A DNA stretch of 24,726 nucleotides, taken from positions 1-24,726 of IMG/VR virus record IMGVR_UViG_3300008448_000604; one strand, written 5' to 3'. Each line of letters opens with the position of its first letter. The first letter of the stretch is position 1. Under the pieces are notes generated by a model. The model was given only the letters and a program-made list of their open reading frames with translations, was not told the origin of the DNA and did not search any database. The position numbers were made by a program, and so were the translations under genes. The DNA comes from a virus. Positions 21,035-24,726 of the stretch are shown piece after piece.

Positions 21035-23890
21035 ATGGTAAATGACATAAAATTTAATAGTCAAGCCTTTATCCTATCTTACATAGATCAAATAATTGAT
21101 GATTTAGATCCATCTTACGATCATGTGTTGACATTAGATACAAGCAATAAAAGCTTTTCTGAGTGTATTGCTTTAATGAATGGTAAGAGCGAAGCATTAT
21201 CTATTTCAAAACTTAAAACACACCAATACAATGCTTTAATACCAAAAATAAGATTATTTAGAGTAAATCAAGGCGAGACTCAAGACCAAGGATACTCTGA
21301 ATACGAGTTTGTGTTTAACAAAAATTATAGAACATCCAACATCATGGTTGGAGAAGATTCTTTATTAACAGGAAATAATTGCGGCATCAAATCAATTAAT
21401 TGGATACTTGCTGGAACAAATCCTGTATCAGCAGAAAAGACCATTGAAGTAAAATTAGAATTTTATTTTGATTCAATCAATTCTTTTTCTGGTGGTAGCT
21501 ATGATCAAATGCTTAATTTTTGGAACAATCCTAATCCTTCTTTATTAAACTCTCCATTTGATAACCAACAAAATAAAACTACAACTAATTTTTGGTCACT
21601 CATTTATCATCCTAAACTTAGAGCAGATGAATACCAAAGTCCATTATTCAGAATAAAAGCAGTTGTTGGATGGGAGCAGATAGACCCAAACATAATACAA
21701 CATTTGTTTGATAAAGACATAAACGAAGAACTTTACGATTCAGATTTAGTTATGTATTTAAATTTAGTACAGCATAATTTTGAATTTAATGAAGATGGAA
21801 GTATAAAACTAACAGCAAATTACATTGCTAGTTTAGAAAATTCTTTTTCATCTAAGCCTTTTGATTTATTAAGAGGATTGAAAGAGTCAATTGATAGATT
21901 AAAATTTATTAATGTTAAAACTTTAAATTCTATTAATGCCATAGGAACAGACCTAAGTGGTTTAGGAGATAAATTACAGGGGGCTGGTCTTGCACAGGAA
22001 GCAACTTTTGAAGAAGTAGCTTCAAGAAATGAAAATGATTTAATAAATGCAGCAGAAACTCTTTCTTATACATCTTTAGAATCAAAAATAAAACTTCTTA
22101 GATATGTTAGAGATAATAAAAACTCTTTACAATCTTTTGTAGAAGAAATTGGATGCTCACAAAGCATTTCTCCAGATGATAGAGTAAAATTAATTAATTC
22201 TTTAACACAAGATTATCAAGATAGACTTACTAGTTTAATTGAGACTTTTGAATCTGTTCAAAAAGATACACAAACCGAAATTGATAAAGCAACACAAAAC
22301 ATAAAACTTTATCATTATTCAAAATTATTGCAAAATTTAATAAGAATTAAAGGAAATGGAAAGTATGCAATTTATGGTTTAAGTTTATCAGAAAGGCAAG
22401 TTAAAGAATGGTTAGATTGGAAGAATGGAAAGAATAATAATAAACCATCTTTTACTAATTTAAATGCCGAAGAAAGTGCAAACGTCAGTATTGTTCAAAG
22501 CGCATCAGAAATTCTTTCTTTAAATAGAGAAGCTGGAGATACTTCTGAATGGGTTGAACGTACAAATCCAGTTGAAGTTGCAACAAGAGTATCGACAAAT
22601 AGCCAGGGCGAGAAAATTGATTTAGCTAATTATAATCAGCAGGTAGATAGACCAGATACATTCGATGAAGCAATGGATGTTTTAATTCAAACGGAAGAAT
22701 CAATAGGTGGAAAATCTATTTTCTTTACAACAATAGGCCACGTTGTTGATTCTGCTTTTGAAATTATTAATAAAAATGTAACAGGAGCAGAAATAACAGA
22801 ATTTGCAAAAAATAAAATAATGTTTTCTACTTTTGCTCCATCTCTTACATCAACACAACAATTTAAATCTATTGCGTCTATTCCTATTGAAATGAATTTT
22901 TTAATTAAATTATTAGATGAAATTTTATACCAAAGAGGTGCAACAGAATTATCTTTGTTTCAATTTTTGAAAGAACTAACAGTAAAAGTTGCAGAACCAG
23001 CACTACAATCAAGAGAAATTCCAATTAATGATGGACAAAAGTATGCTAGTACTTCAATTGCTTCTACTGTTGTATCGCTAGGCTCGCAGACAGCAGATCC
23101 TTTAAGTACAAATTTTTCATTACCTAATAGTTTAAAAACTATTTCTTTATTTGGAAAGAAAAAAAGTGATTTAAAACCTTATTATTTAAGTAATTCTAAT
23201 CTTAGAAGTAATACTTTAAAACCATTTAATTATTTTATAATCTATGATAGATTTAATAAAGACTTTGTAGGCTCCGAAAAAATTATAGAAGACGAAGCAA
23301 AAGGTGTTTATCATTTTACAGTAGCACAAAATTATGGTTTGATAAAATCAATTAACTTTACAAAAATTGATCAACCTTTCTTAAAAGAATCAAAATCTGT
23401 TGGCAAAAAAACTATTTACCTTGGACAATTTAGAGATCTTTATAATGCTAGTATAAAGATGATAGGTAATAACATTTTCCATCCAGGTATGATTTTATTT
23501 ATTAAACCAACTATTGAATTTGGAAAAATTATTTCAACTAATTCAGCAAATCCTACTTTTGCTCAATTAACAGGAGTTGGTGGTTATTATACTGTAATTA
23601 AAGTTGATAGTTCTATTACAGATGAAAGCTATACAACTAATCTTACTTGTGTTTTTCATTCTAATGACGGAAACCAGCCAGAAGCGAATAAAGAAGATTG
23701 TAAGGTATCTGAATTAGAAAAAGCTGGTTTAGTAAATCCAGATGGTAGTGTTGCACCGCTTTCTGGCTTCTTAACTTCAAAATTAGAAGAAATTAGAAAT
23801 CAAATTCAAAAAGAGAAAGAAGAAGAAGAACAAAGAAAATTACGAGAGCAACAAGTTGATAAAAGTGTAAATAATAATTTTAATTTATAG
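21035..23890 (+). CDS. Large baseplate hub-type structural protein
   Basis: 951 residues, not recognised with certainty. The N-terminal ~270 residues form a beta-rich domain: HQYNALIPKIRLFRVN (~66-81), CGIKSINWILAGTNPVSAEKTI, VKLEFYFDSINSFSGG, then an F-D-x-D-type segment around ADEYQSPLFRIKAVVGWE. A long helical/coiled-coil part follows (~290-430). Towards the end (~760-890) comes a domain with YGLIKSINFTKIDQPFLKES, YNASIKMIGNNIFHPGMILF, GVGGYYTVIKVDSSI and YTTNLTCVF; the pattern N-x-x-F-x-P-G-M then GGYYxVxxV is typical of hub proteins of the T4 gp27 / P2 gpD type. The last ~45 residues are a charged coiled coil (EEIRNQIQKEKEEEEQRKL). TTA is the commonest Leu codon, suggesting few copies. 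Position in the baseplate run supports a hub protein. Confidence 0.55.
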   Translation: MVNDIKFNSQAFILSYIDQIIDDLDPSYDHVLTLDTSNKSFSECIALMNGKSEALSISKLKTHQYNALIPKIRLFRVNQGETQDQGYSEYEFVFNKNYRTSNIMVGEDSLLTGNNCGIKSINWILAGTNPVSAEKTIEVKLEFYFDSINSFSGGSYDQMLNFWNNPNPSLLNSPFDNQQNKTTTNFWSLIYHPKLRADEYQSPLFRIKAVVGWEQIDPNIIQHLFDKDINEELYDSDLVMYLNLVQHNFEFNEDGSIKLTANYIASLENSFSSKPFDLLRGLKESIDRLKFINVKTLNSINAIGTDLSGLGDKLQGAGLAQEATFEEVASRNENDLINAAETLSYTSLESKIKLLRYVRDNKNSLQSFVEEIGCSQSISPDDRVKLINSLTQDYQDRLTSLIETFESVQKDTQTEIDKATQNIKLYHYSKLLQNLIRIKGNGKYAIYGLSLSERQVKEWLDWKNGKNNNKPSFTNLNAEESANVSIVQSASEILSLNREAGDTSEWVERTNPVEVATRVSTNSQGEKIDLANYNQQVDRPDTFDEAMDVLIQTEESIGGKSIFFTTIGHVVDSAFEIINKNVTGAEITEFAKNKIMFSTFAPSLTSTQQFKSIASIPIEMNFLIKLLDEILYQRGATELSLFQFLKELTVKVAEPALQSREIPINDGQKYASTSIASTVVSLGSQTADPLSTNFSLPNSLKTISLFGKKKSDLKPYYLSNSNLRSNTLKPFNYFIIYDRFNKDFVGSEKIIEDEAKGVYHFTVAQNYGLIKSINFTKIDQPFLKESKSVGKKTIYLGQFRDLYNASIKMIGNNIFHPGMILFIKPTIEFGKIISTNSANPTFAQLTGVGGYYTVIKVDSSITDESYTTNLTCVFHSNDGNQPEANKEDCKVSELEKAGLVNPDGSVAPLSGFLTSKLEEIRNQIQKEKEEEEQRKLREQQVDKSVNNNFNL

Positions 23891-23918
23891 ATGTAGAAAA
23901 ATGCAGGAAAATAAGTAA

Positions 23919-24726
23919 ATGGCAGTACTAGGTAAAAATAATCAAAAAACAGCACAACAATTTATCTTTAGAAAATACTATGATGTTATTTATTATCCAA
24001 AAGATTATACAAACATTATAGATTTTTGGAAGAACTCTTTATTATACGGAAAAGTTGATACAGAATTAGATTCTGTTATGGTAAATACAAATTATTTAAA
24101 AGTATTGAAAACAAATTCTGTTGTTAGATCAACACAAAATTATGCTGTTTCATTTGTTGCAGATTCCTTTAATGAAATGGTTCTTGAATTTCAAAGAGCA
24201 GATCAGTTCAAGATAATACCAAAATCAAAATTAAATCCTTTAAATGTTTCTAATTCTATTATAATACCAAAAACAAAGTATGATGAAACAATTAAACTTT
24301 TCTTAGATTCTTCTTTTACAAAATCTATACTTAAAGATAAAACTTATAATCTTAAAGATTTCTTAAATTATTTTATTTCTATCATTAGTAATACATCATT
24401 AAATGTAAGCCAAACTTCTTTTGTGTCAAGCAACATTTCCAGCCCTTCTATAAGTGGGTTAGTTATAGAGTTAGCATCTTTAGATCACGGTGAGGATAGA
24501 CCAAAAGCTTCTCAGTACTTGGAAGATCCAAACTATCAATTTTTTATAAATACAGCAGAAAAGTATAGTTTTTTTGTTGATAAAAATGCTCCTTGGAGAT
24601 TAGTGTATAACGTCAGTACAAGTTTTGCAGCAGAGAAAATGAAAACATACAATTTTAATTCTGTTGACGAAATGTTTTCTAATGTGTATAGTAAAACTTA
24701 CTTAAGCGATTGGAAGGAATTAAAAA
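23919..24726 (+). CDS. Virion/baseplate structural protein of unknown function, 3'-truncated by window edge
   Basis: ATG 23919, eleven bases after AGGA, opens a frame that runs without stop to the end of the window (269 codons). It starts MAVLGKNNQKTAQQFIFRKY; later segments are YYPKDYTNIIDFWKNSLLYG, NYAVSFVADSFNEMVLEFQR, KIIPKSKLNPLNVSNS, LVIELASLDHGEDRP and SFFVDKNAPWRLVYNV. No signal peptide, membrane segment or known catalytic motif is visible. It follows the hub-type gene after 28 bases in the same direction, so a baseplate or tail structural role is likely. I do not recognise the family. Confidence 0.7.
   Translation, partial: MAVLGKNNQKTAQQFIFRKYYDVIYYPKDYTNIIDFWKNSLLYGKVDTELDSVMVNTNYLKVLKTNSVVRSTQNYAVSFVADSFNEMVLEFQRADQFKIIPKSKLNPLNVSNSIIIPKTKYDETIKLFLDSSFTKSILKDKTYNLKDFLNYFISIISNTSLNVSQTSFVSSNISSPSISGLVIELASLDHGEDRPKASQYLEDPNYQFFINTAEKYSFFVDKNAPWRLVYNVSTSFAAEKMKTYNFNSVDEMFSNVYSKTYLSDWKELK

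Noticed and set aside
1-24726. tRNA genes, CRISPR arrays, insertion sequences, attachment sites
   Set aside because: No cloverleaf-like sequences, regularly spaced repeats, transposase motifs or flanking inverted repeats were seen; gaps between genes are all under about 130 bases.

Overview
The window is a continuous stretch of a large, AT-rich contractile-tailed phage (myovirus) of the wider T4-like group. All recognisable genes lie on the plus strand and nearly all encode virion or virion-assembly proteins. The assignment rests on a set of T4-type morphogenesis proteins: gp14-like neck domain, gp22-like scaffold, gp23-like major capsid protein, gp13-like neck protein, gp15-like tail terminator, gp18 sheath, gp19 tube plus a paralogue, gp26-like assembly protein, tape measure, and gp53/LysM-type and hub-type baseplate proteins. 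The fibre repeats (SNLYYTDARARAAVS-type) are of a kind I associate with marine phages. The host cannot be named from the sequence. No tRNA, CRISPR array, insertion sequence or replication gene was seen.

Layout. Positions 1-6720 are an adsorption/fibre block: a fibre protein cut by the window edge, a gp14-like neck domain fused to a fibre tip, a short tip-domain protein, a large repeat-rich fibre with highly-expressed-type codons, another fibre, a putative beta-propeller protein and a pentapeptide-repeat protein. Positions 6790-9735 hold scaffold and major capsid protein, closed by a strong terminator. Positions 9778-11949 hold neck (gp13-like) and tail-terminator (gp15-like) genes. Positions 12017-16142 hold sheath, tube and a second tube-like protein. 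Positions 16162-17223 hold a gp26-like tail/hub assembly gene whose C-terminal extension lies in another frame without a start codon, followed by a terminator. Positions 17240-24726 hold a small Q/P-rich protein, the tape measure and a tightly packed baseplate run, the last gene being cut by the window edge.

How the genes work together. Scaffold and capsid protein build the prohead; gp13- and gp14-like proteins would close the portal and join the tail; the gp15-like protein caps the sheathed tube; tape measure with the gp26-like chaperone (and its probable frameshifted form) sets tube length; the CIS-tube-like, LysM and hub-like proteins start the baseplate; the fibre cluster supplies receptor binding. 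Regulation seen in the DNA: three strong intrinsic terminators, a fourth hairpin placed directly before a ribosome binding site, a recurring ACTATTTA box in most longer intergenic gaps (candidate late promoter), and several TAATG/ATGA stop-start overlaps suggesting translational coupling.

The most notable points are the candidate +1 (or -2) programmed frameshift at a T7 run (16996-17002), the fusion of a neck-protein domain to a fibre-tip module (1157-2200), the same tip module in neighbouring genes, and the ACTATTTA boxes that in two cases sit only 3-5 bases before the start codon.
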